Part shown: positions 53,254 through 61,666 of the stretch, in pieces
How the letters are laid out: each line of letters begins with the position of its first letter
Position numbering within the stretch: the stretch's first letter is position 1
Source of the DNA: JBAYDV01 sp041672845
Lineage (GTDB): Bacteria > Bacteroidota > Bacteroidia > Bacteroidales > UBA932
Direction of reading: 5' to 3'
Assembly: GCA_041672845.1 (NCBI GenBank)
Contig: JBAYYV010000002.1
Location: 372,001-436,000 of the forward strand
Length of the DNA stretch: 64,000 nucleotides
Made by a program: the position numbers and the translations under genes
Notes under the pieces: generated by a model
Databases searched by the model: none
What the model was told of the DNA's origin: nothing
Seen by the model: only the letters and a program-made list of their open reading frames with translations

Positions 53254-53260
53254 TCACTGG

Positions 53261-53268
53261 CAAAGATA
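53261..53268 (-). promoter_or_regulatory. Predicted −7 box for the riboswitch-controlled operon
   Basis: The minus strand reads TATCTTTG, an exact match located just upstream of the riboswitch. Transcription would begin near 53257, a few bases before P1, giving a leader of about 160 nt. Confidence 0.65.
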
Positions 53269-53291
53269 TAAAAAAATCCAATAGGTTAACT

Positions 53292-55382
53292 CTAAAGTTT
53301 ATCTTTAGTAAGACCTAATTTTTCCATTAGTGCATTAGCTTTAGGATCTCTTCCTCTAAACATTCTAAAAGAAACGGATTCTTCTCTTCTGCTTCCTTGA
53401 GATAAGATGTTATCGCGAAATGATTTAGCTACTTCTTTATTAAAAATGCCTTTTTCTTTAAATAATGAGAAAGCATCAGCTTCTAATACTTCAGCCCATT
53501 TGTATGAATAATATCCTGCTGAATAACCACCTGCAAAAATATGCCCAAAAGATGGAGAGATAGCAGTATCATCTATAGTAGGTAATACTCTACAATCTTT
53601 CATTGCATTTTTTTCAAATTTTATTACATCTTTAGGAACAGTAGTTTGAGTATGCCAATCCATATCTAATATACTTAAGGATACTTGTCTTAAACTAGCA
53701 TATCCAGCTTGGAAGTTCTTAGCTTCTTTAATCTTATTGATTAATTCTATAGGAATGGCTTCACCTGTTTTATAATTTTTAGCAAATGATTCTAAGAATT
53801 CTTTTTCAAAAGCAAAATTTTCCATTATTTGAGAAGGAAGTTCTACGAAATCTCTAGCTACACTAGTACCAGTTTGAGAAGGATAAGTACCTTCAGCTAA
53901 TGTCCCGTGAAGTGAATGTCCAAATTCGTGTAATAAAGTAGTTACTTCGCTGTGAGATAACAATGATGGTTCATCATCAGTAGGTTTAGTGAAGTTAGTA
54001 ACGATTTGAATGATAGGTCTATTTTCTTTTCCTTTATACTGATATTCTCCTATGAATTCTGTCATCCATGCTCCACTACTTTTAGTAGCTCTTGGAAAGT
54101 TATCCATATATAATAAAGCCATATGTTTACCATTAGCATCTGTTATATCATAAACTTTTACATCTTTATTATATACAGGAAATTCATTAGTTTCTGTATA
54201 ATTAAGGCCATATAATTTATGAGCTAAATTAAAGATAGCTTGACGTACATTTTCTAATTTAAAATATGGTTTTAATAATTCATCATTAATAGAATATTTT
54301 TCATTCTTAAGTTTTGCAGAATAATAAGACCAATCCCAAGGCATTAATTCACCTTTTAGTCCAAGCTTGTGGGCATAAGCGGAAAGTTCTTTTACCTCTT
54401 TCTTGGCAAAAGGTAAAGATTTAATTCTAAGGTCTTCTAAGAAATCTTCAACGGTTTGAGTATTTTCTGCCATTCTATTTTCAAGAGCATAATCTGCATA
54501 AGTTTTATAATTTAAAAGATTAGCTTCTTTAATTCTACAATCGATCAGTTTCTTGATATTTTCAGTATTGTCAAATTCTCCACCTACACATTTTTCAGCA
54601 AATGCTTTATATATTTCTTCTCTTAATTCTCTAACAGCACTATATTTGATGAAAGGACCAAAGCTTGGATAATCTAAAGTAAATACCCAACCTTCTAATT
54701 TTCTAGTTTTAGCTTCATGTGCAGCCATTCCAATAGCGAAATGAGGGAGACCAGCTAATTTAGCACGATCGGTTATATGCAAAGTATAAGCAGCTTGAGC
54801 TTTTAGCATATTTTCATTATAAGCTAATCCGATTTTAGAAGATTCTTGAGCTATTTTAGAAAATTCAGCTTTTTTATCTGACGATAATGCTGCTCCATTT
54901 CTTGAGAAACTCTTATAAGTATCTATTAGAAGTTTCATTTGTTCTGCTTCTAGATTTAAAGATTCTTTTTGGTTATATAAAGTTTTTACTCTTTGAAATA
55001 AATCTTTATTAAGAGATACAAACATAGAATATTCAGTTACCATAGGAGAAACTTCTTTAGCGACTGCTTGAAGTTCTGGAGTTCCGTCACATTCTAAAAG
55101 ATTAAAGAATATGCCTGATACTCTAGTAAGATTCATGCCTGCATACTCCATGGCTACAATGGTGTTTTCAAAAGAAGGTTTTTCTTTGTTATCTATGATA
55201 ACTTGAATATCTTTTTTAGCATCAGATATAGACTTTTTAAAAGCAGGTACATAGTTTTCTGTTTTTATTTTATCAAATTCAGGAGCACCATATTTTAATT
55301 TAGATGTCCTTAATAAAGGATTAGACATGTTACACGATGTTAATGCAGCTAATAAAGCTGTAATTATTAGTATTTTTTTCAC
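53292..55382 (-). CDS. dcp: M3-family metallopeptidase (peptidyl-dipeptidase Dcp-like) lipoprotein
   Basis: The 696-residue protein has a GTG start, a lipoprotein signal with lipobox LTSC (cysteine near residue 17), a helical N-terminal half and the zinc site HEFGHSLHG near residue 485 with the downstream glutamate in VELPSQIMENF. Dcp removes C-terminal dipeptides from oligopeptides. With its lipid anchor it should act in the periplasm or at the outer membrane. It is monocistronic with its own promoter; the gene name is by family similarity. Confidence 0.93.
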   Translation of the reverse strand: MKKILIITALLAALTSCNMSNPLLRTSKLKYGAPEFDKIKTENYVPAFKKSISDAKKDIQVIIDNKEKPSFENTIVAMEYAGMNLTRVSGIFFNLLECDGTPELQAVAKEVSPMVTEYSMFVSLNKDLFQRVKTLYNQKESLNLEAEQMKLLIDTYKSFSRNGAALSSDKKAEFSKIAQESSKIGLAYNENMLKAQAAYTLHITDRAKLAGLPHFAIGMAAHEAKTRKLEGWVFTLDYPSFGPFIKYSAVRELREEIYKAFAEKCVGGEFDNTENIKKLIDCRIKEANLLNYKTYADYALENRMAENTQTVEDFLEDLRIKSLPFAKKEVKELSAYAHKLGLKGELMPWDWSYYSAKLKNEKYSINDELLKPYFKLENVRQAIFNLAHKLYGLNYTETNEFPVYNKDVKVYDITDANGKHMALLYMDNFPRATKSSGAWMTEFIGEYQYKGKENRPIIQIVTNFTKPTDDEPSLLSHSEVTTLLHEFGHSLHGTLAEGTYPSQTGTSVARDFVELPSQIMENFAFEKEFLESFAKNYKTGEAIPIELINKIKEAKNFQAGYASLRQVSLSILDMDWHTQTTVPKDVIKFEKNAMKDCRVLPTIDDTAISPSFGHIFAGGYSAGYYSYKWAEVLEADAFSLFKEKGIFNKEVAKSFRDNILSQGSRREESVSFRMFRGRDPKANALMEKLGLTKDKL

Positions 55383-55411
55383 TTTCTTGATGGATTAATT
55401 ATTAATGATTA

Positions 55412-55419
55412 CAAAAATA
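55412..55419 (-). promoter_or_regulatory. Predicted −7 box for the M3 peptidase gene
   Basis: The minus strand reads TATTTTTG, an exact match ending about 29 nt from the GTG start codon. Confidence 0.5.
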
Positions 55420-55428
55420 GTCAGAATA

Positions 55429-55770
55429 TTAATAATCTGATAATTTCTCGATGAAAATTACTCCTTTATTACTTATAGTATAAATATAATTGTAACATAT
55501 TAGTTTATAAGGGTTTTTGAGTGTTGATGTGAAATAATTGAATTGAAACCCATGACTTAATAGGCTAGAAATACTTATTTCTTTTTTATTTTCAGAATAA
55601 GCCTTATCTAATAATGAAAAATTTCTTTTCAAAATTTTATTTATTCTCTTGACTTTTTGATTAAGTTCAAAGCGTTTTTTATTATTGAACGAAGATCTAC
55701 AGGTGCTATCACAAAATTTTTTATCTATTCGCCCCGACAATTCCTTACCACATTCTAGACATTTTCTCAT
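55429..55770 (-). CDS. Small zinc-ribbon protein of unknown function
   Basis: From the ATG at 55770 the protein has 113 residues. The N-terminus has a four-cysteine zinc site (KCLECGKE and KKFCDSTCRSSFNN), which suggests DNA or RNA binding, followed by a basic helical stretch (KRFELNQKVKRINKIL). A longer frame to 55812 adds MPMKLDFYIFRQKI, which looks less likely. The function is unknown. It lies upstream of the M3 gene on the same strand and the −7 box for the latter falls just inside the gap, so the two are probably separate transcripts. Confidence 0.65.
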   Translation of the reverse strand: MRKCLECGKELSGRIDKKFCDSTCRSSFNNKKRFELNQKVKRINKILKRNFSLLDKAYSENKKEISISSLLSHGFQFNYFTSTLKNPYKLICYNYIYTISNKGVIFIEKLSDY

Positions 55771-55827
55771 AATTTTTTGCCGAAAAATATAGAAATCTAA
55801 TTTCATAGGCAAGAAAATTATCTAATA

Positions 55828-56049
55828 ATATCGATTTATAAAAAAAAATTGTGCGTTTATTAAATTTATCTAATCGATTATAATCGAACAAAAAAGCATA
55901 TTAAGCGAATTATATCGGATGTTAAAGTATATCTACTGATGATATTCGTGGTTAATGAATATAAATAAATTAAAGGGCATATTAATATTAGTATATATGA
56001 TTTTAGTCAGATAAAAATGTATAGAAACGATTATTAACCGATATAATCG
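55828..56049. repeat. Cluster of CG-flanked AT palindromes upstream of ssb (gene-free 357-nt stretch)
   Basis: The region 55771-56127 holds no convincing gene. It contains CGATTATAATCG (55875-55886, a perfect 12-nt palindrome), CGAATTATATCG (55906-55917), CGATTATTAACCG (56028-56040) and CGATATAATCG (56039-56049), plus a half copy near 55830. The spacing CG-N7 to 9-CG recurs in otherwise very AT-rich DNA. These may be sites for a dimeric regulator; no DnaA-box consensus was seen. Confidence 0.4.
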
Positions 56050-56127
56050 TCTATAAGCGAGTGATATACATATATTTTAAATTTTCTATTCTTTCTTTGT
56101 ATTAATGTTAATTTAAAATATATAATT

Positions 56128-56457
56128 ATGAACAAATCAGTAAACAAAATCGAATTACGAGGATACGTCGGAAGAGATCCTCAAATTAATGAAATCGCGG
56201 ATGCGAAGGTAGTACGTTTTTCTATTGCTACTAATGAAACTTTTAAAGATAAAACTGGAAAGTTAAAAGAAGAAACTACATGGCATAATATTGTAGCTTG
56301 GAATGGTAAAGGTATGCTTGATTTTCAAAAAATTAAAAAGGGTAGTTTTATTGGTGTTTTGGGTAGGGTAAGAGAATCACGTTATCAGACAGAAGCTGGT
56401 GAAGAAAAGTTTTATCATGATGTGTTAGCGAATAGAATAACTATAGAAGAAGGTTAA
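56128..56457 (+). CDS. ssb: Short single-stranded DNA-binding protein lacking the acidic tail
   Basis: The 109-residue protein is an OB-fold SSB: NKIELRGYVGRDPQI at the start, FSIATNE, TTWHNIVAWNG and GSFIGVLGRVRESRY follow the family order. It ends ITIEEG directly after the OB fold and has no disordered region or C-terminal DDDIPF-type tip, which normally recruits other repair and replication proteins. Bacteroidetes often carry more than one SSB, so this may be an auxiliary copy. A nearly consensus −7 box (TTTCTTTG, 56092-56099) precedes it. Confidence 0.92.
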   Translation: MNKSVNKIELRGYVGRDPQINEIADAKVVRFSIATNETFKDKTGKLKEETTWHNIVAWNGKGMLDFQKIKKGSFIGVLGRVRESRYQTEAGEEKFYHDVLANRITIEEG

Positions 56458-56472
56458 ATTGTAAAATTTCCT

Positions 56473-56480
56473 TAACTTTG
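56473..56480 (+). promoter_or_regulatory. Predicted −7 box for cysS
   Basis: TAACTTTG is an exact match ending 22 nt before the ATG at 56503. Confidence 0.55.
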
Positions 56481-56502
56481 TAGATATTAAAATTTGAAGC
56501 AA

Positions 56503-57978
56503 ATGACTAGGGATTATTACATTTACAATTCACTTTCGAGAAAAAAAGAATTATTCGAATCTGTTAATCCGGGAATGGTAGGTATATACGTTTGTGGTCC
56601 TACAGTTTATAGTGATCCACATTTAGGACATGCTAGGCCCGGTATTACTTATGATGTATTAGTAAGATTATTTAAATATTTAGGTTATAAGGTTAGATAT
56701 GTAAGAAATATTACTGATGTAGGGCATTTAGAAAATGATTCTGATGATGGTGAGGATAAGATAGGAAAGAAAGCAAAACTTCTTAAGTTAGAACCTATGG
56801 AAATAGCGCATACTTATACTGAAATTTTTCATGATGCTATGCGTAAATTGAATACTTTAAGTCCTAGTATAGAACCTCAAGCTTCCGGGCATATTATTGA
56901 ACAAATTAATTTAGTTCAGAAGATTCTAGATAAAGGATATGCTTATGAAAGTAATGGATCAGTGTATTTCGATGTCGAAGCCTATGATAAAAAATATCAT
57001 TATGGGATTTTATCTGGTAGAAATATTGAAGATATGCTTTCAAATACCAGAATTTTAGATGGCCAGAGTGATAAAAGATCTGCCTTAGATTTTGCATTAT
57101 GGAAAAAAGCTTCTCCTGAACATATTATGAAATGGCCTTCTCCTTGGAGTGAGGGTTTTCCTGGATGGCATCTTGAATGTTCAGTTATGAGTGAAAAATA
57201 TTTAGGATCATTATTTGATATTCATGGTGGAGGTATGGATTTAAAATTTCCTCACCATGAATGTGAATTGGCTCAAAATACCGTAAGTAGGGGCCAGAGT
57301 GGTGTTAAGTATTGGATGCATAATAATATGATTACTATTAATGGTAAAAAAATGGGTAAATCTCTTGGTAATTTTATCACTATCAGAGAGTTGTTTACTG
57401 GTAATCATAAGATGTTAGATCAAGCTTATACTCCCATGACAGTTAGATTCTTTATTCTTCAGGCTCATTACAGATCTACTTTAGATTTTAGTAATACAGC
57501 TTTACAAGCTGCAGAAAAAGGTTATAAGAGAATGATGCAGGCTGTTAAAGATGTTAAGAATTTAGAGGTGTCTGCTAAAGCTCCTGAAATAGAAGGATTA
57601 AAAAAAATTCCTGAAAAGATAATGATAGCATTATGTGATGATTTAAATACTCCTATAGCTTTATCACATTTATTTGATGTAGTAAAAATAGTAAATCAAG
57701 TAAAAGATCACAGTATGGAAATAAATGAAAATGATAAGAAAATCCTTGAAGAGTTACTTACTGTGATAGTAGTAGATATATTAGGTCTTATAGATGAATC
57801 AGATTCTTCAGGATCTGAAAAGGTAGTTTCTGGTCTTATGGATATGATTATAAAAATCAGGAAAGAAGCTAAATTAAAAAAAGATTTTGCTACTTCTGAT
57901 ATGATTAGAAATCGATTAAAAGAAATTGGAATTCAATTAAAAGATATTAAAGATGGTGTCGAGTGGACTTCAGATTAA
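56503..57978 (+). CDS. cysS: Cysteinyl-tRNA synthetase
   Basis: CysRS charges tRNA-Cys. The 491-residue class I synthetase has the zinc cysteine and HIGH-type motif in GIYVCGPTVYSDPHLGHARP, further zinc ligands in HLECSVMSE and HHECELAQ, and the KMSKS-type motif as KKMGKSLGN. I chose the ATG at 56503; a TTG at 56494 would add three residues only. Its last 4 nt overlap the end of the convergent OsmC gene. Confidence 0.97.
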   Translation: MTRDYYIYNSLSRKKELFESVNPGMVGIYVCGPTVYSDPHLGHARPGITYDVLVRLFKYLGYKVRYVRNITDVGHLENDSDDGEDKIGKKAKLLKLEPMEIAHTYTEIFHDAMRKLNTLSPSIEPQASGHIIEQINLVQKILDKGYAYESNGSVYFDVEAYDKKYHYGILSGRNIEDMLSNTRILDGQSDKRSALDFALWKKASPEHIMKWPSPWSEGFPGWHLECSVMSEKYLGSLFDIHGGGMDLKFPHHECELAQNTVSRGQSGVKYWMHNNMITINGKKMGKSLGNFITIRELFTGNHKMLDQAYTPMTVRFFILQAHYRSTLDFSNTALQAAEKGYKRMMQAVKDVKNLEVSAKAPEIEGLKKIPEKIMIALCDDLNTPIALSHLFDVVKIVNQVKDHSMEINENDKKILEELLTVIVVDILGLIDESDSSGSEKVVSGLMDMIIKIRKEAKLKKDFATSDMIRNRLKEIGIQLKDIKDGVEWTSD

Positions 57979-58382
57979 TAATGACATCTAATATTTTTTA
58001 TTATATCTGGATGTATGCTTAGTCTAACTGGACAAGTATTAATAATATGATCTATTATTTTCTTTTGTTTGTCAGTATAGGTTTTATTTGCTGGGAAATA
58101 AAAATCTATAATAATTTCTTTTACTTTTCTTGGATCAGAGTCCATTAATTTTTCTATTTCTAATCTAGTTCCTACTATATCGAAATTATGTGTTTCGCAA
58201 GCTATTCCCATAATGGTAAGCATACAAGAACCAAGTGCTGAAGCTATTAAATCTGTTGGTGAAAAAGACTCACCTTTACCATTATTATCTTTAGGTGCAT
58301 CTGTAATAATTTTAGCTCCTGAATCTAAGTGTGTTATTTCAGTTCTTAAATCGCCGAGATAACGAGTTCTCATTTTTGTCAT
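57975..58382 (-). CDS. OsmC-family protein
   Basis: The 135-residue protein has the OsmC fold motifs: SFSPTDLIASALGSCMLTIMG with one redox cysteine (near residue 53) and the second cysteine in NTCPVRLSIHP near the end. Family members reduce organic hydroperoxides or are simply thiol stress proteins. Which applies here is unclear, as this is the YhfA-like rather than the Ohr-like pattern. It follows miaB by 19 nt on the same strand. Confidence 0.9.
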   Translation of the reverse strand: MTKMRTRYLGDLRTEITHLDSGAKIITDAPKDNNGKGESFSPTDLIASALGSCMLTIMGIACETHNFDIVGTRLEIEKLMDSDPRKVKEIIIDFYFPANKTYTDKQKKIIDHIINTCPVRLSIHPDIIKNIRCHY

Positions 58383-58401
58383 AATTTTGTATTTAATTTT
58401 T

Positions 58402-59736
58402 TTACTTAACGATTTTTCCCATAAGGGTAGCAGAAGTGCAACGATCTATCTTAACATTAACGTAATCACCAGCCTTGTGATTTTCAGCAGGGAATACACA
58501 CATTTTATTTCCTTCAGTTCTACCGCATAATTCTTTAGGGTCTTTTTTAGAAGGACCATTAATAAGTATTTCAAATATCTTTCCTATGTCCGCTTGGTTA
58601 CTTTTAAGAGACATTACATTCTGAAGTTTAATAATTTCTTGTAAACGTCTAGTTTTTGTTTTTAAAGGGACATCATCTTTGAAAAATTTAGAAGCTTTAG
58701 TACCTTCTCTATTAGAATAAATAAACATATAAGCATAATCATATTCTACTTCACGCATTAGGGATAAAGTATCTTGGTGATCTTGTTCAGTTTCACCGCA
58801 GAAACCAGATAAAATATCTGTAGTAATAGTAGCTTTTGGAATAATCTTCTTTATTTTTTTAATTCTTTCTAAGTATTGTTCACGAGTATATTTCCTATTC
58901 ATTTTCTTAAGCATATTATTGCTACCAGACTGAACTGGTAGATGAATATGTGAACAAATGTTAGGATACATAGCCATAGAATACAGAACTCCGTTTTCCA
59001 TATCCTTAGGATGAGAAGTAGAATATCTTATTCTAAGATGAGGGTTAACAAGTGCTACCATTTCTATTAATTGTGCAAAATTTACTGTGTCAGTCGGATT
59101 ATTAGGATTTATCCAATCATATGAATCTACATTTTGGCCTAGTAGACATACTTCTTTATATCCATCTTTAATTAGTTGTTTAGTTTCTCTAATTATACTA
59201 TGAGGATCTCTACTTCTTTCTCTCCCACGAGTATAAGGTACTATACAATAAGTACACATATTATTACAGCCTCTCATAATAGAAATATATGCTTGAACAC
59301 CGTTTTTATCTGTACGGAAAGGTTCTATTTCTTCATATGTTTCGTGCAATGATAATTGAATATTTATCTGTTTTTCACCATTATTTATAACATTCTGAAC
59401 TAATGAAGGAAGATATCTATAAGAGTCAGGTCCTGCAGCTAAATCTACAGCTGGATGTTCTAAAAGTTTATTTCCTAATCTTTCAGCCATACATCCTATA
59501 ACTCCTATTATTACTTTTCTCTTTTTCTTTTCTTGCATAAACCTATCTAATCTTCCCCATATTCTTTTTTCGGCATTTTCTCTAATAGAACATGTGTTTA
59601 CAAGAATAAGATCACTTTCTTCCATATTATCACATAAGTCGTAGCCTTCATTTTTTAAAAGAGAAAGAGCTATTTCGCTGTCATATATATTCATCTGGCA
59701 ACCATATGTTTCTAAATATACTTTATGTCTATTCAT
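58402..59736 (-). CDS. miaB: tRNA-2-methylthio-N6-dimethylallyladenosine synthase MiaB
   Basis: MiaB is a radical-SAM enzyme that adds the methylthio group to i6A37 in tRNAs. The 444-residue protein has the N-terminal UPF0004 cluster cysteines (TYGCQMNIYDSE, VNTCSIRENAE, IGCMAERLG), the radical-SAM motif CNNMCTYCIVPYTRGRE and a C-terminal TRAM domain. Its start is 4 nt from a perfect −7 box, so the mRNA is predicted to be leaderless. It is probably cotranscribed with the OsmC gene. Confidence 0.97.
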   Translation of the reverse strand: MNRHKVYLETYGCQMNIYDSEIALSLLKNEGYDLCDNMEESDLILVNTCSIRENAEKRIWGRLDRFMQEKKKRKVIIGVIGCMAERLGNKLLEHPAVDLAAGPDSYRYLPSLVQNVINNGEKQINIQLSLHETYEEIEPFRTDKNGVQAYISIMRGCNNMCTYCIVPYTRGRERSRDPHSIIRETKQLIKDGYKEVCLLGQNVDSYDWINPNNPTDTVNFAQLIEMVALVNPHLRIRYSTSHPKDMENGVLYSMAMYPNICSHIHLPVQSGSNNMLKKMNRKYTREQYLERIKKIKKIIPKATITTDILSGFCGETEQDHQDTLSLMREVEYDYAYMFIYSNREGTKASKFFKDDVPLKTKTRRLQEIIKLQNVMSLKSNQADIGKIFEILINGPSKKDPKELCGRTEGNKMCVFPAENHKAGDYVNVKIDRCTSATLMGKIVK

Positions 59737-59740
59737 ATTA

Positions 59741-59748
59741 CAAAGATA
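59741..59748 (-). promoter_or_regulatory. Predicted −7 box for miaB
   Basis: The minus strand reads TATCTTTG, an exact match ending 4 nt from the miaB start codon. It opposes the box at 59759. Confidence 0.6.
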
Positions 59749-59758
59749 AGTTTTTTTA

Positions 59759-59766
59759 TATCTTTG
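59759..59766 (+). promoter_or_regulatory. Predicted −7 box for the LEA-type lipoprotein gene
   Basis: TATCTTTG is an exact match ending 8 nt before the ATG at 59775, which excludes the longer upstream frame starting at 59706. Confidence 0.6.
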
Positions 59767-59774
59767 TAGAATAT

Positions 59775-60251
59775 ATGAAGAAAATATTAAAAGGTATATT
59801 ATTCTTTAGCGCTATATTATTTTTATTTAGCTCATGTAATAATTATCGTGCTATAAAATTAGAATCTTTCGACATTAAAAATGTGAAAGTAAAGAATTTT
59901 ACAAATGCAGAAATACTTATAAGTTTTAAAATAAATAACCCTAGCAGTAGGACTTATAAAATAACTAAATTAGCTGGTGATATTTATGTTAATAATAATA
60001 ATTTTGCTACGTATAATTTAAAGAATATAGTTCAGATAGACCCTAAATCTGTCTTAGATATTAATGCGATTATTTTCGTGAAGGTACCTGATCTCTTAAA
60101 GATGTTTTCTATGGATATTGATTTAAATCATTTAGATAAAACTGATGTTCAGGTAGAAGGAAAGATAGTTTTTAAAAATGATTTGGGGATAAAAACAAGT
60201 AAGAGATTTAAAAACATTTCAGTCAGTAGATGGATAAAGAGTAATAAATAA
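59775..60251 (+). CDS. LEA14-like lipoprotein
   Basis: The 158-residue protein starts MKKILKGILFFSA with a lipoprotein signal (lipobox FSSC, cysteine near residue 21). The remainder resembles the LEA type 2/WHy beta-sandwich: IKNVKVKNFTNAEILISFKINNPSS, then YKITKLAGDIYVNNN. These domains are known in bacterial and plant stress proteins; the function here is unknown. It has its own promoter, divergent from miaB, and is followed 9 nt later by the SPOR-like protein. Confidence 0.8.
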   Translation: MKKILKGILFFSAILFLFSSCNNYRAIKLESFDIKNVKVKNFTNAEILISFKINNPSSRTYKITKLAGDIYVNNNNFATYNLKNIVQIDPKSVLDINAIIFVKVPDLLKMFSMDIDLNHLDKTDVQVEGKIVFKNDLGIKTSKRFKNISVSRWIKSNK

Positions 60252-60260
60252 GAATTTAAT

Positions 60261-60719
60261 ATGAAATTAAAATTAACTTTAATCTGTATTATTATAAGCT
60301 TCTCAGCTTTTGCACAGGAAACTAATACAGAAAAAACAGATAGTCTTGAGGTAAAAAATAATATGGAAGTTTATTTAGGATTTGTAAATTCTTTAAATAT
60401 CCAAATTTCAGCACCAGACTCTATAAATAATGCTATGCTGTTATATATTAATAATAATTCTGTTCGAAAAATAATATCTTATAAAATAAGAATATACTTT
60501 GATAACTCTCAAAATGCTAGGACTATTTCAGGTGAAATGGCTATTAAATTCACAGAAAAATATCCAAATGTTTTTTTAAAAAGAGAATATAAAACCCCTT
60601 ATTGGAAAGTTACCGTGGGTAATTTTAGAACTGAATCAGAAGCTATGAGATTTATGGAAGAAATTAGGATTTTTTATCCGACTGTTTTTCTTGTAGAAGA
60701 TTACGTCTCCACCATTTAG
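60261..60719 (+). CDS. Exported SPOR-like protein
   Basis: The 152-residue protein has a signal peptide (cleavage near AFAQE) and a C-terminal SPOR-like segment (about 108-150: YWKVTVGNFRTESEAMRFMEEI then FLVEDYV), a fold that binds denuded peptidoglycan glycans. The middle repeats short beta strands. It is cotranscribed with the LEA-type lipoprotein. Its last 56 nt overlap the 3' end of the convergent glsB gene. Confidence 0.75.
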   Translation: MKLKLTLICIIISFSAFAQETNTEKTDSLEVKNNMEVYLGFVNSLNIQISAPDSINNAMLLYINNNSVRKIISYKIRIYFDNSQNARTISGEMAIKFTEKYPNVFLKREYKTPYWKVTVGNFRTESEAMRFMEEIRIFYPTVFLVEDYVSTI

Positions 60720-61662
60720 GTCTAAACTTAGCATTTAATACTTCATTTATTACCTTAACAGAGTTAATGTGTCTTTCTAATTTGTCAGGATAAACATCTT
60801 TAATAGTTAGTAAGATTCCTGTTTCTTCTACATCTCCGAAAACGTCATTAATAGCGGTTCCGAATACTTTCATAGAAGGAGATAGATTCATATAAGAATT
60901 AATAAGCGGTGGCACAAATTCTCCTCTTTCTTTTATGAGTTTAATCAATTTTTTATAACCTTCTTTGTATGATAAATTATTAAATAAAGATTTGTAATAA
61001 ATATTGTCGTTCTCGAAATTAAGAGGTTTGAAAGGGGTAACTAATTTTTCGTTATCAGAAAAATACTTATTAAGGAAATGTAAAAGAGTATTTCTAGCAT
61101 TAGAATTATATGTTTGATACATAGTTACTTTTCCGAAAAAATATTTAAATTCATCATATTTAACGGTTAAAGCACCAAGGCCATCCCAGATATTATCTAA
61201 AGAATAAAGGCCTTTTCTTTTAAGATTAGTTCCTTGATAATTAGGTTGAATGAAAGATCTTCCTAATTCTATGGTAAGAGGAAGATAATTTTTTATAAAT
61301 TCATCTGAAAAATCAAACAAATGACTAGTGGCCAAGTGTTTAGTTTCTATGTCATTACAAAGAATATATCTATATCCACCGATGATTTCTTCATCTTTAG
61401 GATCCCATACTATAAGTTGTTTATAAGAAAATTCGGAATCGATATCGTATGAATCTATATCACAAGATTTTCCTGTACCACCACCACCTGTTCTAAAAGA
61501 TAACTCTCTCAAGCGACCTATTTCACGCATGGTGTTAGGTGAATTTTCATTAGTAATTTCATATAATTCATTACCTCCTCTTCGGGTATTTCTTATATAC
61601 TTTTCGGAAGTGAGTTCATCTAATATTAATTTCCTAGCAATTGGTTTTATTAGTGGTTCCAT
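60664..61662 (-). CDS. glsB: Glycine lipid N-acyltransferase (GlsB/OlsB-type GNAT)
   Basis: In Bacteroides, GlsB joins a 3-hydroxy fatty acid to glycine and GlsA adds a second acyl chain to make glycine lipids, which belong to the membrane lipids of this phylum. The 332-residue protein has a GNAT-like centre: REIGRLRELSFRTGGGGTGK, WDPKDEEIIGGYRYIL and LTIELGRSFIQPNYQG. It is 4 nt from glsA and converges with the SPOR-like gene. The function is by family and gene-pair knowledge, not direct proof. Confidence 0.85.
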   Translation of the reverse strand: MEPLIKPIARKLILDELTSEKYIRNTRRGGNELYEITNENSPNTMREIGRLRELSFRTGGGGTGKSCDIDSYDIDSEFSYKQLIVWDPKDEEIIGGYRYILCNDIETKHLATSHLFDFSDEFIKNYLPLTIELGRSFIQPNYQGTNLKRKGLYSLDNIWDGLGALTVKYDEFKYFFGKVTMYQTYNSNARNTLLHFLNKYFSDNEKLVTPFKPLNFENDNIYYKSLFNNLSYKEGYKKLIKLIKERGEFVPPLINSYMNLSPSMKVFGTAINDVFGDVEETGILLTIKDVYPDKLERHINSVKVINEVLNAKFRPKWWRRNLLQEKQSDKKS

Positions 61663-61666
61663 TTAA

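Noticed and set aside
55771..56127. Replication origin upstream of ssb
   Set aside because: AT-rich with repeats, but no DnaA-box consensus and no dnaA or other origin-linked gene nearby.
59706..59774. Longer N-terminus for the LEA-type lipoprotein
   Set aside because: It would begin upstream of the predicted promoter and destroy the lipoprotein signal position; ATG 59775 is preferred.
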